From NCBI GenBank assembly GCA_030949705.1, contig JAUZSF010000004.1:79501-143500 (forward strand): a stretch of DNA of 64,000 nucleotides, in the 5' to 3' direction. Source of the DNA: Robiginitomaculum sp. GTDB lineage: Bacteria > Pseudomonadota > Alphaproteobacteria > Caulobacterales > Maricaulaceae. A program made the translations under genes and the position numbers. Within the stretch, counting starts at the first letter, position 1. Each line of letters begins with the position of its first letter. Shown one piece after another: positions 35,462 to 44,960 of the stretch. The notes under the pieces are model-generated. The model worked only from the letters and a program-made list of their open reading frames with translations, did not search any database and was not told the DNA's origin.

Positions 35462-36321
35462 GACGCGGCTTCCTTTTTGTCCTGCAAGCGAATGTCGCAC
35501 AAAAGGCCCGCATAACGGGTCAGCATGCCCAAAAAGCGAAGGCGGTCCGGTCCGGCAATGCTGCCCTGCCACAGACAGCCACCTTTATCGGGGGCAAGGC
35601 CCCATTCATTGGCGGTTTTGGCAAAGGCCGCATCAGCGCGCTTTATGGTCAGGCGACAGGCAAGGCGCGCCGTGGGATCGGTGACATCCTCCACCCGGTC
35701 ATCCAGCACCACCTTGCCCCGGTCCAGCTCGACCACCCGGTTGACCAAGGCGGCGACCTCTTCCAGCCGGTGCGAGGAAATAATCATGGTGTGATCCAGA
35801 CGCTCGCCCATCAGATCAAACAGGATCTGCCGCGCCTTGGGGTCCAGATTGGCCGTTGGCTCGTCCATAATAATGGTGCGCGCCGGACGGCCCATGGCAA
35901 TGGCGATCAGGATTTTCTGTTTCTGACCACCCGAGAGCTTCACAAAGGGCCGCTTGTCGATCTCATCCAGCTCCAGCCCCAGACGCACCCCAATGGCACA
36001 CATGTCGGTGCTGTTCGCCCCGCAAATCTTGGCGGCATAGTCAAACAAAATCCCAACGGGCATTTTCAGGGGCGGCGGCAATTGCGGCACAAAACTGATA
36101 TGGCGCAAGACATCGGCGCGATGCGCCCGGGGCGAGCGACCATTGACCAACACCTCGCCCTCATAGACATATTCCCCCAACAGACAGCGGATCAGCGTGG
36201 TTTTGCCCGCCCCGTTCGAGCCAATGAGCGCGATACGATCGCCCGGCCGGATGGTCAGGTCCAATTGGTCCAACACCCGGGTTTTGCCAAAGTTTTTGGT
36301 CAGGCGGGAAAAAGTGATCAT
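35458..36321 (-). CDS. nosF: NosF, ABC transporter ATP-binding protein
   Basis: Cytoplasmic ATPase of the NosDFY complex, 287 residues. Walker A is G-S-N-G-A-G-K-T near 35-42, the signature L-S-G-G-Q-K-Q-K near 132, and Walker B I-I-M-D-E-P-T near 154, then the H-loop S-S-H-R. It overlaps nosH by one base (TAATG) and nosL by four, so is translated with them. Confidence 0.95.
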   Translation of the reverse strand: MITFSRLTKNFGKTRVLDQLDLTIRPGDRIALIGSNGAGKTTLIRCLLGEYVYEGEVLVNGRSPRAHRADVLRHISFVPQLPPPLKMPVGILFDYAAKICGANSTDMCAIGVRLGLELDEIDKRPFVKLSGGQKQKILIAIAMGRPARTIIMDEPTANLDPKARQILFDLMGERLDHTMIISSHRLEEVAALVNRVVELDRGKVVLDDRVEDVTDPTARLACRLTIKRADAAFAKTANEWGLAPDKGGCLWQGSIAGPDRLRFLGMLTRYAGLLCDIRLQDKKEAAS

Positions 36322-37310
36322 TAGAGCAATCCTCCCAGACCCTTGACCTTAAAGCTGAGCGCGCCGGTGGGGCAGGCTTCAAGACACATGCCGCACCGGG
36401 TGCAATCGGCCCCGATATCCATATTCACATCCGTGGCGCGCCCTTTGATGGTCATATCCAGCACATGAGGGACCAGACAGACCGCGCGGCACTCACCCTC
36501 GTGCAGGCATTCGTTCAGATCGTAATGCACCACGGTGGGCGAAACTGATCCCACCAGAGAATAGGTGATGCCGATGGGGCAGACATAGCGGCACCAGAAG
36601 CGGCGAATAAAAAACAACTCGATCAACAGCAACAGGCCAACCCAGGCGAGCGCCAGCGTAAGTCCATAGGTAAAGGCGCGACTGAGAATGCCCACCGGGT
36701 TAATAAATTCAAACACCGTAAAGCTGGTGATAAAGGCGAGCGCCGCAAACACCACATAGAGCACCGTGCGCATGCCCCGATGCAAAGGAATGTCCTTGGC
36801 CCAGCCTTTTTCCACCAGTTTCAGATGCAGCATTTCCACCCATTCCGAGGCCAGATGATAGGGACAGGCCCAGGAACAAAATGCCCGGCCACCCACCAGC
36901 CACCACAGCACCGCCACGGTGACCATGCCGATGACCACATTGGTGAGGATGGTTTTTTGCGCGAGCGTAATCTGTATGCCCGAGTTCAGATCCGCCATGT
37001 GAAAGCCGACAAAGCGCGAGGCCGTCAGCGCCCCTTCGACCAGTTGCACATCGAATTTATAGGACACCACAAACATCAGATTGATCAGAATGATCGAGGC
37101 CCAACGCCATTTGCGCCATTTATAACTGGGCTTTTTATCGGCCAGTTCTTCGCGGATTTTGGCCAGCCGCACCAGCCGCACCTCCGGCGTTTTTTTATAA
37201 GCGTGCAACGCCCTAGCCTCTTCGGAATAATCGCTTTTATCCGGCTTGCCGGGGGCCGCCCCCAACATCACTTTTAACGAATGCAGATAAGCTTTTAGCG
37301 CGCGACCCAT
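36321..37310 (-). CDS. nosH: NosH, NapH-type membrane ferredoxin
   Basis: A 329-residue inner-membrane protein of the NapH family with four helices and several cysteine motifs: C-S-W-A-C-P and C-R-Y-V-C-P at helix ends, then a C-terminal 4Fe-4S pair including C-T-R-C-G-M-C-L-E-A-C-P. With NosG it is thought to pass electrons from quinol to the nitrous oxide reductase in clade II systems that lack NosR. The ATG at 37310 overlaps the nosG stop by one base; the upstream in-frame ATG lies inside nosG. Confidence 0.9.
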   Translation of the reverse strand: MGRALKAYLHSLKVMLGAAPGKPDKSDYSEEARALHAYKKTPEVRLVRLAKIREELADKKPSYKWRKWRWASIILINLMFVVSYKFDVQLVEGALTASRFVGFHMADLNSGIQITLAQKTILTNVVIGMVTVAVLWWLVGGRAFCSWACPYHLASEWVEMLHLKLVEKGWAKDIPLHRGMRTVLYVVFAALAFITSFTVFEFINPVGILSRAFTYGLTLALAWVGLLLLIELFFIRRFWCRYVCPIGITYSLVGSVSPTVVHYDLNECLHEGECRAVCLVPHVLDMTIKGRATDVNMDIGADCTRCGMCLEACPTGALSFKVKGLGGLL

Positions 37311-38080
37311 TACGCACTCTCCCGTTTGGCGGCAATGTCGATGGTGATGCTGGATGGTTCGGTCGGACAGATCATTTCGCACATGCCGCACCCCACGCAG
37401 ACATCGGTATTGACCACCGGGGTGCGACGTTTGTCATTAGGGTCATCACTAAGGGGCTGCATGGAAATGGCGTTTTTGATCGGGCATTCGCGCACGCACA
37501 GATCACATATTTCCAGATCATAGGGGTGATCGGCAATGGGAATGGGGTTCCAGCGATCAACCTCCACATAGCGGTGAATGCCGGGGAAATCTTCGCCCCG
37601 GGCCAGACCAACAAAACCCAGGCCCTGGCGGGCAAGACAGGTGGTGGGGCTGGAAAGCCGCGCCAAACCCATTTGCACTTCTTCTTTTTTGTTGATCTTG
37701 TGGCTGAGCGAGCCCGTGGGACAGGCCAGAATGCACTGGGTGGCATCACAGGAAAAATCACAGGCCTGAGTGCGTGCATCAATATAGGGCGTGCCAAGGC
37801 CAAAGCCGTCCATAATATCGGCCAGCTTGATGGCGTTGACCGGGCAGACCTGTTCGCATTGACCGCATTTAATGCACGAAGCCAGAAACAAACGCTCGTC
37901 CAGGGCACCCGGCGGGCGCAGGCGTGTCTGGCCATTTTTGGCCACCGGCACATAACCGGCCAGGCCCACGCCCGTTACCCCGGCCCCGGCCACCATGGAC
38001 AAAAGCAGGGTGCGCCTTTGCTTTTGCTGGCGCGAAAGGTGCTTGTTGGCTGGTTTCTTTTTCGCTTTTGGCTCAGTCAT
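37310..38080 (-). CDS. nosG: NosG, NapG-type periplasmic ferredoxin
   Basis: A 256-residue 4Fe-4S protein, partner of NosH. It has four cysteine clusters: C-I-K-C-G-Q-C-E-Q-V-C-P, C-D-A-T-Q-C-I-L-A-C-P, C-D-L-C-V-R-E-C-P and C-V-G-C-G-M-C-E-M-I-C-P, so probably four 4Fe-4S centres. The N-terminus Q-R-R-T-L-L-L-S followed by a hydrophobic stretch resembles a twin-arginine export or anchor sequence, as in NapG. The ATG at 38080 overlaps nosD by eight bases and begins M-T-E-P-K-A-K-K-K. Confidence 0.9.
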   Translation of the reverse strand: MTEPKAKKKPANKHLSRQQKQRRTLLLSMVAGAGVTGVGLAGYVPVAKNGQTRLRPPGALDERLFLASCIKCGQCEQVCPVNAIKLADIMDGFGLGTPYIDARTQACDFSCDATQCILACPTGSLSHKINKKEEVQMGLARLSSPTTCLARQGLGFVGLARGEDFPGIHRYVEVDRWNPIPIADHPYDLEICDLCVRECPIKNAISMQPLSDDPNDKRRTPVVNTDVCVGCGMCEMICPTEPSSITIDIAAKRESA

Positions 38081-39458
38081 CGCTTTTATCTTTATCTGTA
38101 TAGAGACCAAAGGGATCGAGGCGTTTCATCGACGTACCCGCCTTGTCGGCGCTGGTGGTCAGGCCGAAGGTGTGCAGGCGCACCCCTTCATTGGTATCAC
38201 CCTTGGCCAGCGTTATCGGGGTGAAAGTCTTGTGAATACGCGGCTGGTCATCCTCCAGCATGATCAGAGGATCGGTAAAGGGGGCCAGACGTTCCATAAA
38301 GTCCAGAAAGCCCAATGCGGGTGAGCCTTTGAAAAAGGCAGCGTTGGGCACATCCATCCATAAACGATCCGCATACACATTCAGGCGGTAGGGGGTATCG
38401 CCCAGCCCGTCTTTATTTCCATCAAAGCCCTGATAATCATCCCAGTAATTGCCCTGCCAGATATTGTGATTGGCCCCGGCAAAGGTGCTGACACTGACAT
38501 GGCGGATATTGTTCATGAACCGATTGTCCTTGAACAAATTACCGTGCCAGTCATTCAGAAAACTGACCCCCACATCGTTAAAGGCAATGGTATTGCGGTA
38601 TATCCGATTAGTGGTACCCGGCTGAAACGGCGAGACATCCAGATAAAGGCCGGTGCCGTTATAGAGGATTTCATTGTCCACAATGTCCAGATTGCTGGCC
38701 TCTTTGAAGCCAATGCCGATCCCGGCGGCCCCCTGGGCCTGGATAATGCGGTTTTTGCGCACCACCACGCTGTCGCTATACATCAGGAATATGCCGGTGG
38801 AGTTTTTGGCAAAGGTGTTGCCCTCGACCAGATTATAGCGCGAATACATGAAGTGCAGACCATAGCGGCCATTGCGCACGGTATTATTGGCAATGATGTT
38901 GTCGGCGGAATACCAGACCACTAGATCGCGCGAATTGGTGATGGTGTTGTCTTCGATGCGGTTGTTTTTGGAATACCAGAGCCGGATGGCATCGCCGCGC
39001 ACCCCAAGACCAATATCGGATTGCGAGGAAATGCGATTACGCCGCAGCACGTTATTGTTGGATTGTTGCAGGCTGATGCCAAACAGGCATTCCTCGATCA
39101 CATTGTCCTTGATGACGTTTGAATTGCCATAAACCGCCACCCCGGCGTCAATGTCATTATGCTGGTCGCCCGAATTGACCAGACGCAGGTTTTGCACCGT
39201 CACCCCATGGCCGCGAATGGTGATCACCGCCCCTTCGCCGCCATTATCAATGGTCACCTTGCCCTGGCCATCCAGAGTGAGGGGTTTGGTAATCACCACC
39301 GGCCCGGCATAGGTGCCTGCCAGCGGCTGGATGATATCGCCAGGGCTGGCCGCATCGATCAATGGCTGTAAGGGCGGCAAGGGTGCGGCCCCCATGGCCG
39401 AACCCGCCACCAGCAATGCGAGCGCGGTTATCACGGGAAGGAAAAACACACGCCCCAT
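38073..39458 (-). CDS. nosD: NosD, periplasmic copper-site assembly protein
   Basis: A 461-residue exported protein with signal peptide (cleavage near A-M-G-A) and a right-handed beta-helix from about residue 70 to 340, made of repeated N-N/N-x-I units such as I-E-D-N-T-I-T-N and I-A-N-N-T-V-R-N. NosD works with NosF and NosY to deliver sulfur or copper for CuZ. The W-Q-G-N-Y-W-D-D-Y motif near the end is usual in NosD. It starts six bases after nosB. Confidence 0.95.
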   Translation of the reverse strand: MGRVFFLPVITALALLVAGSAMGAAPLPPLQPLIDAASPGDIIQPLAGTYAGPVVITKPLTLDGQGKVTIDNGGEGAVITIRGHGVTVQNLRLVNSGDQHNDIDAGVAVYGNSNVIKDNVIEECLFGISLQQSNNNVLRRNRISSQSDIGLGVRGDAIRLWYSKNNRIEDNTITNSRDLVVWYSADNIIANNTVRNGRYGLHFMYSRYNLVEGNTFAKNSTGIFLMYSDSVVVRKNRIIQAQGAAGIGIGFKEASNLDIVDNEILYNGTGLYLDVSPFQPGTTNRIYRNTIAFNDVGVSFLNDWHGNLFKDNRFMNNIRHVSVSTFAGANHNIWQGNYWDDYQGFDGNKDGLGDTPYRLNVYADRLWMDVPNAAFFKGSPALGFLDFMERLAPFTDPLIMLEDDQPRIHKTFTPITLAKGDTNEGVRLHTFGLTTSADKAGTSMKRLDPFGLYTDKDKSDD

Positions 39459-39464
39459 GACCGT

Positions 39465-40766
39465 CTATCCCTTTGGTTCGTCCATTAGCTGTTTGCGCCG
39501 CAACAACAGCGCCAGACCGGTCATGGCCGACATCACCATCATCACCCCAAAGCCGATAGAGGGATAGGAGTGCGTGGTAAATTGCGCCACCTTGCCCTCG
39601 CCAATCACCGTGGGCATGAAGGCTTTTAAGGTAAACGCCCCCATATCGTTCAGGCTGTGACCATACCACCAGAGCCAGCCAGCATATTCCACCAGAAAGA
39701 AAAACGGCAGCATGAGCGGACCAATGGCCAGCAGATAATAAAACAAAGAGCCGGTTTTGCGGGTCAGCAGCACCAGCGCAATCATCACCAGCAAAATTCC
39801 CCAAAAGGCAATGGTGCCCACGGTGGACATGATCTTGACCAGCGGCTCGATCTCTTTGGGGTTATTGAACCAGCGGCCCAGGCCCTTTTTATAGTTCCAG
39901 AACAGCACCTGTTTGCCGCTGCCGGTCCATTTTTCACGGGTCATGGGCGGGCGGCGGCTTTGATCCGCATCAAACGACGCATGCAGGATGGAGATATACA
40001 GATCCTTGCCCTTCAGATTACCGTTACCGGCCTCGGCCAGAATGTCTTTTAGCAATTTGCCCGCATTGCCGGTATCGCCAGACCCAGAATGCAACCGTTC
40101 CAGCGTGGCCATCAGGCCGCCCTGGCCAGAGCGATCCAGACTATCCTTCAAATCATCGCGGCTTTGCAGAGAACTTTCACCGCTTTCTTCCAGCGATTTT
40201 TTAAGGCGCGCAATGATGGGGCTGATGTCTTCGCCGGTTTCCTCTTCACCCTGCCCCAGGGCCGTCACCATGGCAGACAGATATTGATCGCTTTGGTATT
40301 TTATACCGCCCGGCGCGTAATAGGCCATGGCCATCCAGATGGCGATGACGCCAAATCCAACGGACAGGATAATGGTACGGCGGCGTTCGTCCTTAAAGGC
40401 AAACCCCACCAGCATCACCGCCATCATGCCCAGCAAAAACGGGGCGAAGAATTTTTCCAGCACCCCGCCCGAGGCAATGGGATACATGCCGACAAAATGG
40501 TTGATGGCATCCATTTCGTGCACACAGTTCAGGGCGCTGGTTTGTTCGATCTCGGCCTTTTGATGCAGGGTACAGCCGTTAAAAACACCGTTGAGATGAA
40601 AATTGATCCGCACCCCGTCGGGAAAGGCCTCTTTGGGATATTGCGGTGCCGACAAAGACACCCACCAGGCGGGCAAATAATACACCATCACCAATAATAG
40701 CGCCGCCCCAAAGGCCAGTATTTTCACCAGACGATCCCGTTTTTCCTGCACAGCATTATCCATCAT
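39465..40766 (-). CDS. nosB: NosB-like membrane protein of the nos cluster
   Basis: A 433-residue polytopic inner-membrane protein: one helix near 15-35, two or three near 100-150, a large soluble loop (about 155-290, acidic with many Ser/Gly and Glu/Asp) and four helices between 300 and 425. Its place between the cytochrome c genes and nosD, and its topology, match NosB of clade II clusters such as that of Wolinella. No catalytic motif is apparent; the role of NosB is not known. The name is therefore by position and overall likeness, not by a diagnostic motif. Confidence 0.75.
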   Translation of the reverse strand: MMDNAVQEKRDRLVKILAFGAALLLVMVYYLPAWWVSLSAPQYPKEAFPDGVRINFHLNGVFNGCTLHQKAEIEQTSALNCVHEMDAINHFVGMYPIASGGVLEKFFAPFLLGMMAVMLVGFAFKDERRRTIILSVGFGVIAIWMAMAYYAPGGIKYQSDQYLSAMVTALGQGEEETGEDISPIIARLKKSLEESGESSLQSRDDLKDSLDRSGQGGLMATLERLHSGSGDTGNAGKLLKDILAEAGNGNLKGKDLYISILHASFDADQSRRPPMTREKWTGSGKQVLFWNYKKGLGRWFNNPKEIEPLVKIMSTVGTIAFWGILLVMIALVLLTRKTGSLFYYLLAIGPLMLPFFFLVEYAGWLWWYGHSLNDMGAFTLKAFMPTVIGEGKVAQFTTHSYPSIGFGVMMVMSAMTGLALLLRRKQLMDEPKG

Positions 40767-40830
40767 CTTTCCCCATTAGAGCCACGCCCGGCCTGGATGG
40801 CCGGCCCGTGTTGATCGGTTTTGACAGCCT

Positions 40831-41610
40831 TCAGTCGAAGTCCGGATTGTACCAGTCCGCGCTGGGGGCCAGATCTTCGGCCGGGGGTTTCAGGCGAGAG
40901 ACATAATCCACCACCGCCTTCATATCGGTGTCCGAGAACCCGGCAATCTGCTTGACCATATCCGGGTTGGCATTGCGGCGTTTTTTATCGCGAATCCATT
41001 CAAACTGACGCAGCAGGTATTTGTAATGCTGGCCCTGAATACGCGGATAATATTTGGCATTATCACCCTGGCCATTATCCCCATGACAACGCACGCAATT
41101 TTCCTTGTAGAGCTTGGCCCCCAGTTCCAGATTATCGCCGGGACCGACGCCGGGTTCCGGATTCATGGGGATGCTCTGGATATAGCGCGCCACGGCGGCA
41201 ATGGCATAGGGACCACCACCCACTTCGGGGGCCGCATTTTCGATCTCTTTTGGCAAGGCAAAAGGATACATGGTCGGGTTGTCCCGGTTCAGCGCCCGGA
41301 TATCCGATAATTGCTTGATGATCACATCTTCATGCTGGCCGGCCAGTTGCGGGAAGGTACCATCCTTGGTGCCCCAGCCTTCGGGCAGGTGGCAGGCCGA
41401 GCACACCTCGAACACCGCCACGCCATCGGCGCGCACTTTTTCCAGCTCGGCCTTGGACATGGATTTGAACTGTTTGGTGAAGACCAGCGCTTCATCCTGT
41501 TCCCCGCCGCCCTGGTTCCATCCGGCCGGCTTGTCGGTAAAGGCGGCCAGACCAATGCTGAGGGCGATAACGCCCAGTGCCGTCATGCTTGCTTTGGAAA
41601 ATTTCATCAT
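40831..41610 (-). CDS. di-heme class I cytochrome c (NosC-like)
   Basis: A 259-residue exported protein with signal peptide and two heme sites, C-S-A-C-H and C-V-R-C-H, in two cytochrome c domains. The first domain is the longer one; each has a downstream methionine candidate for the sixth ligand. A GGAGAG site precedes the tandem ATGs at 41610 and 41607. In clade II nos clusters the paired cytochromes NosC1 and NosC2 are placed to carry electrons to NosZ. Confidence 0.9.
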   Translation of the reverse strand: MMKFSKASMTALGVIALSIGLAAFTDKPAGWNQGGGEQDEALVFTKQFKSMSKAELEKVRADGVAVFEVCSACHLPEGWGTKDGTFPQLAGQHEDVIIKQLSDIRALNRDNPTMYPFALPKEIENAAPEVGGGPYAIAAVARYIQSIPMNPEPGVGPGDNLELGAKLYKENCVRCHGDNGQGDNAKYYPRIQGQHYKYLLRQFEWIRDKKRRNANPDMVKQIAGFSDTDMKAVVDYVSRLKPPAEDLAPSADWYNPDFD

Positions 41611-41657
41611 GCTCTCCAACATTAATATACTCATGCTAGCCGGTTTTGCGGCGCCCA

Positions 41658-42365
41658 TTATTGATTCGGGTCAATTTGCGACAAATAATCTGCCAGGGCG
41701 CCGATCTCTTCATCGCTCAGTCGCTTAACGAACGGCAACATCATGCGCGAACGCCCATTGGTGCGCGCCCCGTCGCGAATATCGATCATTTGCGCCACCA
41801 GATAGGCTGATTTCTGGCCCGCCAGACGCGGATACCCTTTCAGCGGCTTATTGCCGCCCACCCCGTGGCAGGTCCGGCATCGGCCTTTTTTATAGGCCGC
41901 CTCGCCCGCCGCGATACGATCCGCGCTCAGGGCCGGGTCATGGACTTGCGGCCCGGCGGGATCCAGTTTGGACAGCCAGTCAGCCAATATCTTGATCTCG
42001 TCATCGCTGATCCGCATTTCGCCATCCGCGGTGACCAGCGAGCCACGCATGCTTTCGGCGCGTGGATGCCCGGTTACCGGATCATTACTGCCCTGACGTT
42101 TTTTGGATAGAATATCCTTGATCTGTGTGCGGATATAGGCCGCATCCAGACCAGCAATATCAGGGTATGCCTGAATGGCCCGCGCCCCATCTTTGCCGTG
42201 ACAGGCCATGCAGGTGCGTCGCAAATAAAGGCGTTTGGCCGAAGGTGGCTTGGGGGTGGCCGTGGCCGTTGCCTCTTGCGCCATGGCACCACCAATTGCC
42301 GGAGAAAACCCCAAAAGGACCGGTATGGCCAGCGCCGCCATCGCCATTGGTTTTAAAATCCGCAT
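41658..42365 (-). CDS. di-heme cytochrome c4-like protein (NosC-like)
   Basis: A 235-residue periplasmic cytochrome with signal peptide (cleavage near A-M-A-Q-E) and two heme motifs, C-M-A-C-H-G-K-D-G and C-R-T-C-H-G-V-G-G. The G-Y-P-R-L-A-G-Q-K-S-A-Y-L-V-A-Q-M segment is characteristic of cytochrome c4. It sits directly after nosZ (70-base gap), so is a likely direct electron donor. The ATG at 42365 is used because the signal sequence begins there. Confidence 0.92.
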   Translation of the reverse strand: MRILKPMAMAALAIPVLLGFSPAIGGAMAQEATATATPKPPSAKRLYLRRTCMACHGKDGARAIQAYPDIAGLDAAYIRTQIKDILSKKRQGSNDPVTGHPRAESMRGSLVTADGEMRISDDEIKILADWLSKLDPAGPQVHDPALSADRIAAGEAAYKKGRCRTCHGVGGNKPLKGYPRLAGQKSAYLVAQMIDIRDGARTNGRSRMMLPFVKRLSDEEIGALADYLSQIDPNQ

Positions 42366-42435
42366 CGTCTTATCCTCAATCGTTGTTTGGGAATAGGAAG
42401 GGCAGATCATGACCTGCCCTTCACCAGATTCCGGA

Positions 42436-44739
42436 CTAGTCTTTGGTTTCGACCAGTTTGGCGCCATGCTCTTCCAGATAAGTTTTGGCGCGCAGACCAA
42501 TGTCGGCGGTTTTCACCTGATACTGGAACCATTGCTGGGCCCAAAGGGTGGCGTTCTGCCAATCCTTGGCGGCGGCATAGTCTTCGGACTTTTTCTTCGC
42601 ATCAGCGGCAAAGTTCAGTTGGTCCGTAGCGTCTTCCACCAGGGAAACCACCGGGGCAAAGTCCTTGAAGTTTCGCGCCGTGATATACCCAACCACACTG
42701 TCGATAACCTCCTGGGTCTGGACATTGGTGGCAATCTGTTTGGAATAATCCGCCTCGGTATAGACCGTGCCCTGACTGGTTTTGCCACTAGAGGCTTTCA
42801 TGCCTTTTGGCCGCACCAGCAGATAGCCTTGCATTTCCAGGTGCAGAGCCGAACAGAACTCGGTGCAGTAATAGGGGAACACCCCGGCCTTGTCGGCGAC
42901 AAAGGTTGCCGAAACGGTTTTGCCCGGCTCGACCGACAGGTTCACATTGGTGCCGTTAATGGCAAAGCCGTGGGTTTCATCCTGGGCCCGTTCCACATTG
43001 GTGAAGTGCACCGAAACCGTATCGCCTTGTTCCACCTCGATGATTTCCGGGGTGATGTGAGAGCGGATCAGCGTGCCGTAAACATGGGTCACGCCATCTT
43101 TTTTCACAATTTTCTCACGGCCCGGACGGGTGCGATACTCTGATTTTTCATCCTTGCGGCTGTTCCAGCCGGTGGAATAACGAATTTTGGGTTTCAGCTT
43201 GTCCGCCGATATGGCCACCGCATAGTGCGGCTCGCCCAGTGGTACCGGCATATCATAGAGCAGCTTCATCTTGTCGCCCGAAATGTCGATCAACTGGTGA
43301 TTTTGCGGATGCAACGGCCCCACCGGATTAAAGCGGTCAATGGCCAGTTTGTTCAGCGATACCAGATACTTGCCTTTTGGCGTAACGCTGTCGCCTTCCA
43401 TCGTCATCAAATGGCCGACATTATAGTGAATGTGTAGGGTATCCAGCACCTTGCCTTCGCAATAATCCCATTTGGTCACCATGGAATCCACATAAATGGA
43501 GGTATAGACCACGCAGGGTTTGGAATCATACTGGGTGTGTAATGGCCCCAACCCCACTTCAACCTGGGTGTGCAGAGATTTTTTCAAATCCAGGATCGGC
43601 ACCCCGTACGGGTCCTTGCCGGCAAAGTCCTTTTTGTCGATCAGCGCTTTGATTTTCTTGAAATCATACACGCTGGCATGGGTATCCAGCTTGCCTGAAA
43701 CGATCAGATAACGCCCGTCGGGGCTGACATCGATACCATGGGGGCTTTTGGCCTCGGGCAGCATGAATAATACCCCCGCCTTAATGGCAGTTTTCATAGG
43801 CAGGACCTGCATGCCGTTGACATCCTTGCCCTTGCCAGCAGCGATCAGGTCGGCGGCTTTCTTCCAGTTGATAATATGCAAAAAGTCGGTGTCTTTTTGC
43901 GAACATCCGGCCTCAAAAGGGGGACGGCCGTTTTCAATCCCGCCGACATAACGTTCGGTACAGAACGAGTTGGTAAACGACCAGCCTTCGCTGATGCCTT
44001 TACCAAAATCTGACAAATCCTGACTGTATGGCGGCAGCTCGACGGTGAAAGAGTTTTGCGGCTCGATACGGCCGATCTCGCGGTTGAATTTCCAATAGGT
44101 GACCGCGCCGCGATATTTTTCATTAAATTTGGACAGCGGCACATATTTCTTGCTGAACGGAGCCGGATATTGCGAGGCCTCGATCACATATTCAGTATTG
44201 GTGGAAACAAACGCGCCGCCATGTTCGGATTTCATGATCGGATTGACGACAATTTGCTTGGTCTCGAAATCCTTTAAATCGACAACCGCCAGGCGCGGAT
44301 TGTTCTTGTCATTGATAAAGAGATATTCACCATCATATTCGCCATTGGTTTCAGAAATGGCCGGGTGGTGCGTGTCGCCAAATTTGATATCCTTGCCATC
44401 AATGCGCCCTTCGGCCAGCACTGCCTTGGATTCATCATCAAAGCCATAGCCCTGCCAGGGTTCGGGGGTGAACACCGCCACATATTTCAGGATCCGCATG
44501 GACGGAATGCCATAAACAATCAGCTGGCCGCTTTGCCCACCAGAACTGAATGCCAGAAATTCATCGCGCCCACCGGTTGGCACATAGGTTTTGGCCGCGG
44601 CCAGAACGTCCTTGTCAGTCAGCCCACGGGCCTTCATGACGTCCTGCAATGTATCATCGCCAAAGGCAGCACCCGATGCCGCCAGCGACAAGCCGACCAC
44701 CGCCGATCCCATCAGTAAATGCTTGGTAAAGTGTTGCAT
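42436..44739 (-). CDS. nosZ: nitrous oxide reductase, clade II (Sec-type)
   Basis: Reduces N2O to N2 in the periplasm. The 767 residues start with a signal peptide without a twin-arginine motif (K-H-L-L-M-G-S-A-V-V-G-L-S-L-A), the mark of clade II NosZ. The beta-propeller holds the CuZ histidines, including D-T-H-H-P and H-G-I-D-V-S-P-D-G. The cupredoxin domain carries the CuA motif Y-Y-C-T-E-F-C-S-A-L-H-L-E-M near residue 645. An extension of about 100 residues follows CuA. The ATG at 44739 is placed six bases after GGAGGGG; an ATG two codons earlier is too near that site. Heads the minus-strand nos operon, and a perfect FNR-type box lies 145 bases upstream. Confidence 0.96.
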   Translation of the reverse strand: MQHFTKHLLMGSAVVGLSLAASGAAFGDDTLQDVMKARGLTDKDVLAAAKTYVPTGGRDEFLAFSSGGQSGQLIVYGIPSMRILKYVAVFTPEPWQGYGFDDESKAVLAEGRIDGKDIKFGDTHHPAISETNGEYDGEYLFINDKNNPRLAVVDLKDFETKQIVVNPIMKSEHGGAFVSTNTEYVIEASQYPAPFSKKYVPLSKFNEKYRGAVTYWKFNREIGRIEPQNSFTVELPPYSQDLSDFGKGISEGWSFTNSFCTERYVGGIENGRPPFEAGCSQKDTDFLHIINWKKAADLIAAGKGKDVNGMQVLPMKTAIKAGVLFMLPEAKSPHGIDVSPDGRYLIVSGKLDTHASVYDFKKIKALIDKKDFAGKDPYGVPILDLKKSLHTQVEVGLGPLHTQYDSKPCVVYTSIYVDSMVTKWDYCEGKVLDTLHIHYNVGHLMTMEGDSVTPKGKYLVSLNKLAIDRFNPVGPLHPQNHQLIDISGDKMKLLYDMPVPLGEPHYAVAISADKLKPKIRYSTGWNSRKDEKSEYRTRPGREKIVKKDGVTHVYGTLIRSHITPEIIEVEQGDTVSVHFTNVERAQDETHGFAINGTNVNLSVEPGKTVSATFVADKAGVFPYYCTEFCSALHLEMQGYLLVRPKGMKASSGKTSQGTVYTEADYSKQIATNVQTQEVIDSVVGYITARNFKDFAPVVSLVEDATDQLNFAADAKKKSEDYAAAKDWQNATLWAQQWFQYQVKTADIGLRAKTYLEEHGAKLVETKD

Positions 44740-44833
44740 AGTCATCCCCTCCAGAAAGTGTGCCACAGCGACTTCCAGTGCCCTGTGCCGTAGAAACTTC
44801 TGATAGGTATCACCAGGCTTGGGGCCCTGATAA

Positions 44834-44863
44834 TGCGACAAAACTACTCTGCGACAAAACTAC
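44834..44863. repeat. tandem 14-bp repeat in the nosZ leader
   Basis: TGCGACAAAACTAC occurs exactly twice, at 44834-44847 and 44850-44863, a period of 16 bp. It lies between the FNR-type box and the nosZ start. It may be a regulator site, or part of the nosZ promoter: on the minus strand TTGTCG and TTATCA are 18 bp apart. Confidence 0.55.
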
Positions 44864-44883
44864 CCAATACTTGTTTTTCGCCC

Positions 44884-44897
44884 TTGATCTTGATCAA
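44884..44897. promoter_or_regulatory. FNR/Dnr-type binding site between nosZ and sco
   Basis: TTGATCTTGATCAA is an exact match to the FNR-family consensus TTGAT-N4-ATCAA. It lies in the divergent gap, 145 bases from the nosZ ATG and about 63 from the sco ATG, so it could switch on both genes when oxygen is low or nitric oxide is present. Which FNR relative binds cannot be told from the site. Confidence 0.85.
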
Positions 44898-44960
44898 GGT
44901 CACCTCTTCATTATGGCGGTAAGGGACCAATACTGTATCTTAATGGGGGCCAGCGAGACT

